From Clostridia bacterium (GTDB lineage Bacteria; Bacillota; Clostridia; Oscillospirales; QAMX01): a stretch of DNA of 20,825 bases. Positions 1 to 8,116 of this stretch are shown piece by piece (position 1 is the first letter of the stretch; each line of letters starts with the position of its first letter). The notes below the pieces were generated by a model. That model saw only the letters and a list, made by a program, of their open reading frames with translations. It had not been told where the DNA came from and did not search any database. The stretch covers positions 1 to 20,825 of the forward strand of contig JAFYNU010000511.1 in the NCBI GenBank assembly GCA_017547975.1, written 5' to 3'. The position numbers and the translations under genes are program-made.

Positions 1-1
1 C

Positions 2-1066
2 ACCTCCTGCATCCCCGAATTCATCGAAATGGTCTCCAACCTCCTGGAAGAGGGCTATGCCTACGAAGCCGGCGGCAACATTTACTTTGATACCTCCAAG
101 CTTTCGGAATACTACGTATTCAACAAGCACGACGCCGAAGATCTGGAAACCGGCGTCCGGGAAGGGGTGGAGGAAGACTCCAACAAGCGCAATAAGATCG
201 ACTTCGTTCTGTGGTTCACCAAGTCCAAGTTCGAAGATCAGGAACTGAAGTGGGATTCCCCCTGGGGCGTAGGCTACCCCGGCTGGCACATTGAATGCTC
301 CGCCATCAGCACCAAGTACCTGGGTGAATATCTGGATATCCACTGCGGCGGCATCGACAACGCCTTCCCCCATCACACCAACGAAATCGCCCAGAGCGAA
401 GCCTACCTGGGACACAAGTGGTGCACCAACTGGTTCCACGTGCTTCACCTGAACACCACCGGCGGCAAAATGAGCAAGTCCAAGGGTGAATTCCTGACGG
501 TATCTCTGCTGGAATCCAAGGGCTACGACCCCATGGTCTACCGCCTCTTCTGCCTGCAGTCCCATTACCGGAAGGCTCTGGTCTTCTCCTACGAAGCCCT
601 GGACAACACCACCGTCACCTACGAAAAGCTCCTGAGCCGCATCGCCGCCCTTTCCAAGGAGGAAATGCCCCTGGATGAAGAAGCCGCCGCAAAGCTTCGC
701 GCCTCCTTCAAGGAAGCCCTGGAAAACGACATCAACACCTCCCTGGCCATCACCGCCCTTTACGACGTGCTCAAGGCCAAGACCAACGATTTCACCAAGC
801 GCATCCTGATCGGCGAATTCGACAAGGTTCTTTCCCTGTCGCTTCTCGAAAAGGCTGACGAATTTGCCGCCAAGAAGCAGGCCGAAACCGCCGCCCCCGC
901 CCAGGTAAGCGAAGAGGATGCCGAAATCCTGGCCCTGGTTGCCGAACGCGTGGAAGCCCGCAAAGCCAAGAATTTCAAGCGTGCCGACGAAATCCGCGAT
1001 ATTCTCGCCGCCATGAATATTACCGTGGAGGATACCCCCACAGGACCCAAAATCATCAGAAAGTAA
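2..1066 (+). CDS. cysS: Cysteinyl-tRNA synthetase, 5'-truncated by window
   Basis: This cytoplasmic class I aminoacyl-tRNA synthetase charges tRNA-Cys with cysteine using ATP. The open frame runs from base 2 with no stop upstream, so the start and the N-terminal Rossmann half (including HIGH) lie outside the window. About 355 codons remain of a family length near 460. Visible signatures are the zinc-ligand segments GWHIECSA (bases ~281-304) and HHTNEIAQSEA (~371-403), which hold the Cys, His and Glu ligands known from E. coli CysS. The KMSKS loop is encoded at 467-481, followed by the helical DALR-type C-terminal domain. The stop is followed 12 bases later by hisS, whose AAGGAAG ribosome binding site overlaps the cysS stop, so the two are almost certainly co-transcribed. 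The first ATG at base 29 is internal and not the real start. Confidence 0.97.
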   Translation, partial: TSCIPEFIEMVSNLLEEGYAYEAGGNIYFDTSKLSEYYVFNKHDAEDLETGVREGVEEDSNKRNKIDFVLWFTKSKFEDQELKWDSPWGVGYPGWHIECSAISTKYLGEYLDIHCGGIDNAFPHHTNEIAQSEAYLGHKWCTNWFHVLHLNTTGGKMSKSKGEFLTVSLLESKGYDPMVYRLFCLQSHYRKALVFSYEALDNTTVTYEKLLSRIAALSKEEMPLDEEAAAKLRASFKEALENDINTSLAITALYDVLKAKTNDFTKRILIGEFDKVLSLSLLEKADEFAAKKQAETAAPAQVSEEDAEILALVAERVEARKAKNFKRADEIRDILAAMNITVEDTPTGPKIIRK

Positions 1067-1078
1067 GGAAGTAATCAT

Positions 1079-2371
1079 ATGTCCGATCTTGCCAGAAACA
1101 TCAAAGGTGCCTTCGACTACCTGCCGGAGCGCCAGCGCGTTAGACGCGATATTACCAAAATCCTCACCGAATGCTTTGAAAAGTACGGTTTCTCCCCGGT
1201 GGAAACCCCCATCATCAACTACCTGGATCTTCTGGCCAGCAAATACGCCGGCGGTGCCGAAATTTTGAAGGAAGTTTATGCCCTCACCGACCAGGGCGGC
1301 CGTGACCTGGCCCTGCGTTACGACCTGACGGTTCCCCTGTGCAAGCTGGTTGCCATGAATCCCCAGCTGACCATGCCCTTCAAGCGCTACGAAATCGGTC
1401 ACGTATTCCGTAACGGCCCCGTAAAGTCGGGCCGCAACCGGGAATTCACCCAGTGTGACGTGGATATGGCCGGTGCCGACAGCCTTACCGCCGAAGTGGA
1501 ATTCCTGACCATGACGGTGGAGGTTTTCCAGCGTCTGGAGCTTCCTATCCGCATTGAGCTTTCCAGCCGCAAGCTGCTGTCGGGTATCATCCTGCTTGCG
1601 GGTATTCCCGAAGAGCTCACCGCCGCCGTCATCACCTCGGTGGACAAGCTCAAGAAGATCGGCCGCAAGGGTGTTGCCGACGAGCTTTCCGAAACCGGCA
1701 TTGAACCCGAACGCCTGGATCGCCTCTTCGACCTGTTCGCCATGCCCTTTGACCAGCTTTGCACCGAAGCGGGAGAAGGCAACGACCTGCTCAACGCCGG
1801 CATTGCCGACCTGAAGGAGCTTTACGGTATGCTGGATGCCGCAGGTATCACCGATTCCATCGTCTATGCTCCCCATCTGGCCCGCGGTCTGGATATTTAC
1901 ACCGGCTGTGTCTGGGAAGTATTCATGACCGAAGGGGGCGTCACCTCCAGCATCGGCGCCGGCGGCCGTTACGACAACATCATCGGCAAGCTTTCCGGCG
2001 GCCGTGATATCCCCGCCGTTGGTATGACCTTCGGTCTGGACGTGATCTACGCCGTTCTGATCGAGCGCGGCCAGGCCAACAAGGGCACCGAAACCGAGCT
2101 CTTCATCGTTCCTATGGGCACCGAAAACGCCAGCGTAGCCCTGGCCATGGGCCTTCGCCGGGAGGGTCTGCGGGTCACCCTGGAAACCGTAAAGCGGAAG
2201 ATGAAGAAGTCCCTGGATTACGCCAACAAGGAAAATATCCCCTACGTCATCATCCTCGGTGGCAACGAAGTGGAAGCCGGCCGTATCACCGTGAAGGATA
2301 TGGCAAATCACACCTCCGAAGAATTTGCCCTGACCGATTATGCCGGCATGGCCGCCTACATCCGTAAATGA
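1079..2371 (+). CDS. hisS: Histidyl-tRNA synthetase
   Basis: This cytoplasmic class II synthetase makes His-tRNA(His). The 430-residue length fits the family. The class II core shows LALRYDLTVPLCK (residues ~77-89), motif 2 with FKRYEIGHVFR and GRNREFTQCD (~101-127), the histidine-specific LARGLDIYTG (267-276), and motif 3 around GMTFGLDVI (~315). The last ~90 residues form the anticodon-binding domain, which separates this protein from the HisZ paralogue that lacks it. The start ATG follows AAGGAAG by about 7 bases. The stop TGA overlaps the ATG of the next gene (ATGA), so translation is probably coupled to the histidinol-phosphatase. Wording around motif 2 (vP.cRyv.n versus LTMPFKRYEIG) looks closer to the archaeal/eukaryotic-like branch than to E. 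coli HisS. That last point is an impression, not a tested result. Confidence 0.97.
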   Translation: MSDLARNIKGAFDYLPERQRVRRDITKILTECFEKYGFSPVETPIINYLDLLASKYAGGAEILKEVYALTDQGGRDLALRYDLTVPLCKLVAMNPQLTMPFKRYEIGHVFRNGPVKSGRNREFTQCDVDMAGADSLTAEVEFLTMTVEVFQRLELPIRIELSSRKLLSGIILLAGIPEELTAAVITSVDKLKKIGRKGVADELSETGIEPERLDRLFDLFAMPFDQLCTEAGEGNDLLNAGIADLKELYGMLDAAGITDSIVYAPHLARGLDIYTGCVWEVFMTEGGVTSSIGAGGRYDNIIGKLSGGRDIPAVGMTFGLDVIYAVLIERGQANKGTETELFIVPMGTENASVALAMGLRREGLRVTLETVKRKMKKSLDYANKENIPYVIILGGNEVEAGRITVKDMANHTSEEFALTDYAGMAAYIRK

Positions 2372-3180
2372 TTGCCGTTGATACCCATACCCACTCCACC
2401 TGCTCCCACGATGGCAAATCCACCCTTTGGGAAATGGCCGAAGCCGCCATTTCCCGGGGGATGACCCACCTTTACCTCACCGAGCATGCCGACACCAATT
2501 TTGACAAGGAGGGCAACCCCTATACCAATTTCATGGGCAAAACCATGATGGAAGCCCGGGAATCCCTTCCCGCCGGTATCCGCATGCCCCTTTCCATCGA
2601 GTTTGGTCAGGCAACCGCCTTTCCCGCCATTGCCGAACGTATTCTTTCGATGCAGGATTACGAATACGTCATCGGGTCGCTCCATCGCCTTTCGGGGAAT
2701 TTCAGCATGATTTACCACGAATACTCCGACCGGGCCGACTGCGAAGCGGTCTTGCGGCGCTACATGTCGGAGCTTACCGCCTTCGCCGCCGAAGCAGAAT
2801 ACGATACCCTGGGACACATTGATTATCCCCTACGGTATTTCTACGTTTCCTGCGGTGAGATTTTGGAGCTGGAGGATTTCCCGGAGGAATTGGACGAAAC
2901 CCTGCGGATTGTCATTTCCCGGGGGAAATCGCTGGAGCTCAACACCGCCACCCTGCGGAAGGGATATCCCCGGCTGATGGAAGGGGCCATCCACCGTTAC
3001 CGGGAATTGGGTGGCACCCTGGTTACCGTGGGATCCGACGCCCACAGCACCGGCGATCTGCAGTCTGATTTCGACCAGGCGGAGGACATTTTGCGCCGGG
3101 CCGGATTTGATTCCTACACCATCTACGAACACCGTACCCCCATTTTGGTTCCCTTCGAACCCAAAGGAAATCCAGTATGA
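2368..3180 (+). CDS. PHP-domain histidinol-phosphatase (HisJ/HisK type)
   Basis: This PHP-superfamily phosphoesterase most likely hydrolyses L-histidinol phosphate to histidinol, the penultimate step of histidine biosynthesis. Metal-site motifs appear in the expected order: DTHTHS (H7, H9), TEHAD (H40), IEFG (E78), GSLH (H106), GHIDYP (H150, D152) and GSDAHS (D224, H226). Its 270 residues match the HisJ/HisK group. The ATG overlaps the hisS stop by ATGA, and its own stop overlaps the next start in the same way, so expression is tightly coupled. Placement directly after hisS supports a histidine link, but no other his biosynthesis gene is visible. The PHP fold is certain. The substrate is inferred, since PHP enzymes also act on other phosphates. 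Confidence 0.85.
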   Translation: MIAVDTHTHSTCSHDGKSTLWEMAEAAISRGMTHLYLTEHADTNFDKEGNPYTNFMGKTMMEARESLPAGIRMPLSIEFGQATAFPAIAERILSMQDYEYVIGSLHRLSGNFSMIYHEYSDRADCEAVLRRYMSELTAFAAEAEYDTLGHIDYPLRYFYVSCGEILELEDFPEELDETLRIVISRGKSLELNTATLRKGYPRLMEGAIHRYRELGGTLVTVGSDAHSTGDLQSDFDQAEDILRRAGFDSYTIYEHRTPILVPFEPKGNPV

Positions 3181-3860
3181 GCCATACAACCATTCAGGAA
3201 AACACGGCACGCTACCTTTCGGAAATCGCCGCCCTTTCCCAAGAGGCGGGACGTCCGGTGGCATTGCTTGCCGCCACAAAAACACGGAACAAAGAAGAGA
3301 TTCAATCCGTCATAGAAGCAGGTGTCACCCTGGTAGGGGAAAACAAGGCGGATGAGCTTTGCCGCAAGTACGAGGAAAACGCCTATGCCGGAGCCTCCCT
3401 CCACTTTATCGGCACCCTGCAATCCAACAAGGCCAAGTATCTGGTGGGCAAAGCCGACCTGATCCATTCCCTGTGCACCGAAAGCGCCGCCGAAGCCATC
3501 GAACGGGTGGCCGCCCGAAAGGGGTTGGTGCAGGAGGTTTTGGTGGAGATCCATTCGGGCACCGAGGAAACCAAAAGCGGCATTTCCCCCGAAAGGGCGG
3601 AGGAATTTCTCCGTTATCTTGCCGCCTTCCCCCACGTCAAAGTCCGGGGACTCATGACCGTTGCTCCCGTTGGGGAAAATCCCACTCCTTATTTCAAGGC
3701 CGCACGGGCACTCTTCGATTCCCTCCGGGAGGCATATTCCCTGGATATTCTTTCCATGGGTATGACCGCCGATTACAAGGAAGCCATTCTGGCCGGGGCT
3801 ACCATGGTTCGAATCGGTTCCGGGTTATTCGGCCCCCGGGATTACACACAAACAAAATGA
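3177..3860 (+). CDS. yggS: YggS/PLPBP-family pyridoxal phosphate homeostasis protein
   Basis: This is a small fold-type III (alanine racemase-like TIM barrel) protein that binds pyridoxal 5'-phosphate and buffers the vitamin B6 pool; it has no known enzyme reaction. Family landmarks are LAATKT with the PLP lysine K35, GENKADE (usually GENRVQE), HFIGTLQSNK, and the phosphate-binding C-terminal part MGMTADYKEAILAGATMVRIGSGLFG. The length of 227 residues is typical. The start ATG overlaps the upstream stop (ATGA), indicating translational coupling with the phosphatase. In many Firmicutes the homologue (ylmE) sits beside cell-division genes. Here it sits in a synthetase/histidine/cell-wall run, which says little about its role. 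Confidence 0.95.
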   Translation: MSHTTIQENTARYLSEIAALSQEAGRPVALLAATKTRNKEEIQSVIEAGVTLVGENKADELCRKYEENAYAGASLHFIGTLQSNKAKYLVGKADLIHSLCTESAAEAIERVAARKGLVQEVLVEIHSGTEETKSGISPERAEEFLRYLAAFPHVKVRGLMTVAPVGENPTPYFKAARALFDSLREAYSLDILSMGMTADYKEAILAGATMVRIGSGLFGPRDYTQTK

Positions 3861-3910
3861 AGCTTCCTTGGGAAGTTTCGGGCATACCGTTTCTGGGTTG
3901 AGGTTACACT

Positions 3911-4234
3911 ATGTCAAGAAAAAGCGAAAACACCGGATTTATTTGCGAGGTTTGCGGCCGTGAGGTGCTTCCCGTCACCAACGGCAGCTACCGCAACCAT
4001 TGTCCCTTCTGCCTGTCCTCCAAACACGTGGACGTGACCCCGGGGGACCGGGCATCCGACTGCGGCGGGGTATTACGTCCCATCGGAGTGGATTACAAGG
4101 GCAACAAGGGATGGATGATCCTGCACCGATGCGACAAATGCGGTTACCAAACCCAAAACAAGGCCGCCACCGACACGGTTCAACCCGACGATATGATTCT
4201 GCTCTCCAAAATTGCAAACCGCGAGAGGAAATAA
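3911..4234 (+). CDS. RNHCP-domain zinc-finger protein
   Basis: This 107-residue protein carries the RNHCP domain, named for its RNHCPFC motif, which is present here as YRNHCPFCLSSKHVD followed by PGDRASDCGG. Two zinc-knuckle-like cysteine pairs bracket it: CEVCG near the N-terminus and CDKCGY near the C-terminus. Four CxxC/CPxC-type elements suggest one or two structural zinc sites. The molecular function of the family is not established; nucleic-acid or ribosome association is a common guess for such small ribbons and is not shown here. The gene lies 50 bp after yggS with GAGGT ahead of its ATG, and 12 bp before the penicillin-binding protein gene, so it belongs to the same operon. Confidence 0.9.
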   Translation: MSRKSENTGFICEVCGREVLPVTNGSYRNHCPFCLSSKHVDVTPGDRASDCGGVLRPIGVDYKGNKGWMILHRCDKCGYQTQNKAATDTVQPDDMILLSKIANRERK

Positions 4235-4246
4235 GGAGGTAGAAAT

Positions 4247-6817
4247 TTGGCTGATTTTAAGTCCTTTTTAAGAAAATGCGTATCCCGCGCCAAGCCAAAA
4301 AAGCGGGATCGTTTGAAAAACAACATTTTTGGCACCATTTTCAAGGCGATCCTGGCCGTTGTTTTGGTTATGATCATCACCGGTTCCATCTGTTTGATGG
4401 CGGCCGGGGTGTATATCAATAAATACATTGATACCGACATGGATCTGACCATCACCTCCACCGAGCTGAATTATTCCACCCAGATTTTCGCCACCGATGC
4501 CGAAGGAAACAACACCGTCATCTACACCCTTCACGGGGAACAAAACCGGGAATGGGTGGATTATGAAGACATTCCCGATTACCTGAAAAAGGCCATCACC
4601 GCCATCGAGGATGAGCGCTTTTGGACCCACAAGGGCGTGGACTGGAAGCGTACCATGGGCGCCGGTATCAAACTTCTGACCGGCTTCTCCTCCAGCTACG
4701 GCGGCTCCACCATTACCCAGCAGCTCATCAAAAATATGACCGGTGACGACGACGTTACCGTCCAGCGCAAGCTCCAGGAGATTCTGCGAGCCCTGGAACT
4801 GGAAGAAAACATGAGCAAGGAAGACATTCTGGAGCTCTATCTGAACACCATCAACCTGTCCCAAGGGTGTTACGGGGTTCAGACTGCCGCCCAGGTTTAC
4901 TTCGGCAAGGACGTAAAGGACCTGACCCTGGCAGAATGTGCCTCCATCGCAGGCATTACCAACCTGCCCTCCTACTACGATCCCTTTGTTTATCCCGAAC
5001 ATAACCTGGACCGTCAGAAGAATATTCTGTGGAAAATGCACGAGCTGGGTCTGATCACCGACGGCGAGTACGAAAACGCAAAAAACGAAGAGCTCTCCTT
5101 CTACCGGGATACCGAAAACGAAGAAGATGAAACCGATGAGGTCCCCTCCTATTTTGTGGACCTGGTGGTAGATACCGTTATCAAGGATCTGCAGGCCCAA
5201 CTGGGCTACAGCAAGGAAGTGGCAACCCGCCTCCTGTATTCCGGCGGTTTACAGATTTACACCACCATGGATCCCCGCGTACAGGAAGTCATGGAATCGG
5301 TTTATACCAACAGCGATAATTTCCAACGTCTGAAGGGCATCACCCAGCCCCAGAGCGCCATGATCGTTTATTCCACCGACGGAGATATTCTGGGCGTGGT
5401 GGGCGGCCGTGGCACCAAGCAGGGTGCCCGTGTTCTCAACCGGGCAAAATCGCTCCGGTCTGTCGGTTCTTCCATCAAGCCCCTGACCTCCTACGGTCCC
5501 GCCCTGGAGGAGGGCCTTATTACCCCCTTCACGGTAGCCGATGACTATCCCTCCCTTTACACCGACAAAAACGGAACCCTGGTGGAGGATCCCGCAACCT
5601 TCAAGGGAACCCTGAAGACCTACCCAAAAAACTACTATTCCGGTTTCTACGGGCGGGTTACCATGCGAAAAGCCGTGGAGCTTTCCATCAACACCACCGC
5701 CGTTGCCCTGGTGAAGGAGCTTGGTTTGACCACCAGCTATTCCTACCTGGAAAGCAAATTCGGTATTTCCTCCCTGGAGAGCAAAACCGAAGACGGCGAC
5801 CTGAACTACGGTTCGTTGGCCCTGGGCGGTTTTTATAACGGTGTATCCCTTTTGGAACTTACCAGCGCCTACACCACCTTCACCAACGACGGGGTCCACA
5901 ATTCCCCCCGTTGTTACACCATGATCACCGACGGTGAGGGCAACGTGATCATCGACAACGTCCACGATTCCACCCACGTTCTTTCCGAAAAGGCCAATTA
6001 TTACATGACCTACATGCTCCAGAGCGCGGTCACCCAGGGCACCTCCACCAAGGCAAAGATCAAGGGTATTGATACTGCCGGTAAGACCGGTACCACCAAC
6101 TCCGACATGGACCGTCTGTTCGTTGGCTACACCCCCTACTACGTGGGCGGTGTGTGGTACGGATACGACTATCCCAAGGAGATCAAGGGTGCCGACGGCA
6201 ACCCGGCCTTGAACCTGTGGAAAAAGGTTATGGACCAACTTCACGAAGATCTGCCGGAGGCGAAGTTTGAAACTCCCGAAAAACTGGTTTCCGCCAGCTA
6301 CTGCCTGGATTGCGGTCTGGCTCCCAGCGAATGGTGCAGCAAGGATTCCCGGGACTCCCGGGTGGCAAGCGGTTACTTCTATCCCGGCGACCAGCCCAAG
6401 GAAAAATGTACCTGCCACGAGGAAATCGTCCTTTGCAAGGAAACCAAGATGCTGGCAACCCCCTATTGCCTGGAAACCACCTCCATCAGTGCCCCCAACA
6501 TTGAACGGGAATCCCTGGCCGGAGGCATCGAGACCAAGGATCAAAAGCATTACGCCATCAAGGTGGAAATCCCCGAGGAATACATGGATATGCTTCCCTG
6601 GGCCAAATCCACCTACGAAGCCAAAGGCCACAAGGGTCTGTTCTACTACGTCAACGGTATCACCAAGGAACACGATAAGTTCTGTACCACCCACGCAAAA
6701 GCACCCGAACCCGAGCCTATTCTGCCGGAGGATCCCACCGTTCCCGGTACCGATACCGGAAACAGCGGTAATAACGGCGGCGGCATTGGCGACTTTTTTG
6801 GCAATTTGTTTGGATAA
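4247..6817 (+). CDS. ponA: Class A penicillin-binding protein (bifunctional peptidoglycan synthase), TTG start
   Basis: This membrane-anchored enzyme polymerises lipid II (glycosyltransferase GT51) and cross-links peptide stems (transpeptidase). The start is TTG at 4247, chosen because GGAGGT lies 6 bases upstream and the N-terminus then reads as a basic cytoplasmic tail plus one membrane segment (residues ~29-54). GT51 motifs are EDERFWTHKGVD with catalytic E121, GGSTITQQL (152-160) and RKLQEILRALELE. Transpeptidase motifs are SSIK with nucleophile S408, SIN (480-482) and KTGTT (613-617). After the catalytic domain come two copies of a C-x-GLaps-x-C-like element (YCLDCGLAPSEWC and LCKETKMLATPYC), a further CTC and FC, and a Pro- then Gly/Asn-rich tail ending in GGGIGDFFGNLFG. 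The 856-residue length is normal for Firmicute PBP1. It is the last gene of the run and is followed by a terminator. Confidence 0.96.
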   Translation: MADFKSFLRKCVSRAKPKKRDRLKNNIFGTIFKAILAVVLVMIITGSICLMAAGVYINKYIDTDMDLTITSTELNYSTQIFATDAEGNNTVIYTLHGEQNREWVDYEDIPDYLKKAITAIEDERFWTHKGVDWKRTMGAGIKLLTGFSSSYGGSTITQQLIKNMTGDDDVTVQRKLQEILRALELEENMSKEDILELYLNTINLSQGCYGVQTAAQVYFGKDVKDLTLAECASIAGITNLPSYYDPFVYPEHNLDRQKNILWKMHELGLITDGEYENAKNEELSFYRDTENEEDETDEVPSYFVDLVVDTVIKDLQAQLGYSKEVATRLLYSGGLQIYTTMDPRVQEVMESVYTNSDNFQRLKGITQPQSAMIVYSTDGDILGVVGGRGTKQGARVLNRAKSLRSVGSSIKPLTSYGPALEEGLITPFTVADDYPSLYTDKNGTLVEDPATFKGTLKTYPKNYYSGFYGRVTMRKAVELSINTTAVALVKELGLTTSYSYLESKFGISSLESKTEDGDLNYGSLALGGFYNGVSLLELTSAYTTFTNDGVHNSPRCYTMITDGEGNVIIDNVHDSTHVLSEKANYYMTYMLQSAVTQGTSTKAKIKGIDTAGKTGTTNSDMDRLFVGYTPYYVGGVWYGYDYPKEIKGADGNPALNLWKKVMDQLHEDLPEAKFETPEKLVSASYCLDCGLAPSEWCSKDSRDSRVASGYFYPGDQPKEKCTCHEEIVLCKETKMLATPYCLETTSISAPNIERESLAGGIETKDQKHYAIKVEIPEEYMDMLPWAKSTYEAKGHKGLFYYVNGITKEHDKFCTTHAKAPEPEPILPEDPTVPGTDTGNSGNNGGGIGDFFGNLFG

Positions 6818-6823
6818 AAAAAG

Positions 6824-6857
6824 AAGCGAGCGGATTTCTCCGTTCGCTTTCTTTTTT
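6824..6857. terminator. Bidirectional rho-independent terminator between ponA and the MFS gene
   Basis: AAGCGAGCGG (6824-6833) pairs with CCGTTCGCTT (6840-6849) with one G-U pair and a 6-base loop. T-rich runs follow on both strands: TCTTTTTT on plus, and CTTTTTTT on minus from the A-run at 6815-6822. It serves both convergent genes and overlaps the stop codon of the minus-strand MFS gene. Confidence 0.9.
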
Positions 6858-8022
6858 ATTTACGTGCTCTTTTTCGGCAAACCAGTTCATACATACCAAG
6901 CATCAGCGCAATAAAAGCCCCCATGAAAAGCGGAAAGAATCCGATATTCACATACTGGGCAACCACCCCGAACAGGGGCGGCATAAGAGTGTTGGCTGTG
7001 CTGGCACCGGCCATTTGCGCCGCCGTCACCGCCCGGGAATGGGCGGTGCCAAAATGATGGGGAATGGCATGCACCAGAGAGGGATAGATGGGAGCCGCCC
7101 CGATACCGATGAGCAGGAAGCCCACCAGCGCAATTCCCTCGCTGGCAATGGGAAGCGCAATCAGTGCCGCCCCCAGGAATATGACCCCGGCTCCAAGCCG
7201 AATCATGTTCCGGTCTCCAACCCGGTCGGCCACAAACCCGGACACAAACCGGCCAATGGTGATCCCCATAAAGAAGAGGGAAGCCAAGCTGGCCGCTGCA
7301 TCTGCATTGATATGCTTAAATTCCACCAGATAACTGCTGGTCCAAAGGTTCACTGTAGATTCAAAGCCGCAATAGCCCACAAACGCCAGCATCATAGCCT
7401 TGACCCCCGGAAGCTTCACGGCACCCACCAAACCAATGGAGGGCTCGGATTCCTTTTTCGTCATGCCCCGATCCCCGTTCTTTTTCCAAAGGGGCAGGGA
7501 GAGGAAAAGAATCAAAGTCAGAACCGCCTGGATTACGGCATTCCATCCGTACCCCATGCGCCATCCCTGGTTGGCACTTACCGCGGCCCCCATGACGTAG
7601 GGACCCAGGCTTGCCCCAACGCCCCAACAGCAATGGAGCCAGTTCATGTGCCGGGCGGCATAATGAAGGGCCACGTAATTGTTGAGGGCTGTATCGATGG
7701 CACCCGATCCCAGACCGTAGGGCACCGCCGCCAGACAAAGCATCGGGAAGGAAGGGGCCAGGCTGAAACCCACCATACCAATTACTGTCAGGAGGGTACT
7801 GCCGGCAGTAATCATGCCCACCCCAAACCGGCGGAGCAGACGGTCGGAGAAGAGACTTGCCGCAATACTGCCCGAAAAGATAATGGTGGAGATAACTCCC
7901 GCATAGGAAAGGGGAACCTCAAATCCACCCACCATCAGGGGCCAGGCTGAGCCCAAAAGGGAGTCGGGGAGTCCCGTACTGATAAATGCCAGATAGATTA
8001 CCGCCAACAAGAGTGATGCCAT
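6856..8022 (-). CDS. MFS (major facilitator) permease, substrate unknown
   Basis: This is a multi-spanning membrane transporter of about 388-399 residues with roughly 12 hydrophobic helices and the MFS-like loop SDRLLRRFGVG between helices 2 and 3. The second half repeats a similar loop (ADRVGDRN). The N-terminal helix text STGLPDSLLGSAWP resembles the sugar/fucose-permease-like branch, but the substrate cannot be read from sequence. Three starts are possible: TTG at 8055, ATG at 8034 and ATG at 8022. The promoter found at 8071-8099 would start the message near 8064, leaving the TTG almost leaderless and without its GG-rich binding site. ATG 8022 has GAGG six bases upstream and is preferred. 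The ATG 8034 form adds MRQT; the TTG form adds a basic stretch (RRRK). The gene is transcribed alone and converges on ponA. Confidence 0.88.
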   Translation of the reverse strand: MASLLLAVIYLAFISTGLPDSLLGSAWPLMVGGFEVPLSYAGVISTIIFSGSIAASLFSDRLLRRFGVGMITAGSTLLTVIGMVGFSLAPSFPMLCLAAVPYGLGSGAIDTALNNYVALHYAARHMNWLHCCWGVGASLGPYVMGAAVSANQGWRMGYGWNAVIQAVLTLILFLSLPLWKKNGDRGMTKKESEPSIGLVGAVKLPGVKAMMLAFVGYCGFESTVNLWTSSYLVEFKHINADAAASLASLFFMGITIGRFVSGFVADRVGDRNMIRLGAGVIFLGAALIALPIASEGIALVGFLLIGIGAAPIYPSLVHAIPHHFGTAHSRAVTAAQMAGASTANTLMPPLFGVVAQYVNIGFFPLFMGAFIALMLGMYELVCRKRARK

Positions 8023-8070
8023 AGTCTGCCTCATTTTCCGCCGCCGGAGCGGCAATTTTTACCACCCCGT

Positions 8071-8099
8071 ATTATACAGAAAAACCGACTGCAATGCAA
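8071..8099 (-). promoter_or_regulatory. Promoter of the MFS gene, inside the upstream terminator
   Basis: On the minus strand TTGCAT (8099-8094) is separated by exactly 17 bases from TATAAT (8076-8071). The -35 element falls in the loop of the tlpA terminator hairpin, and the hairpin's T-tract forms part of the spacer. The -10 is perfect; the -35 matches consensus only at TTG. Confidence 0.7.
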
Positions 8100-8108
8100 T
8101 CGGTTTTT
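8080..8108. terminator. Terminator after tlpA, symmetrical A/T tracts
   Basis: AAAAACCGA (8080-8088) pairs perfectly with TCGGTTTTT (8100-8108) around an 11-base loop that can pair further (G-U, A-T, C-G). Read on the minus strand this is CCGA...TCGG followed by TTTTT, 9 bases past the tlpA stop. It closes the trxA-ccdA-tlpA operon. Confidence 0.85.
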
Positions 8109-8116
8109 TGATTTCT

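Noticed and set aside
5249..6694. 481-codon minus-strand open frame opposite the penicillin-binding protein gene
   Set aside because: Shadow frame caused by third-position bias; the plus-strand gene has all catalytic motifs in order.
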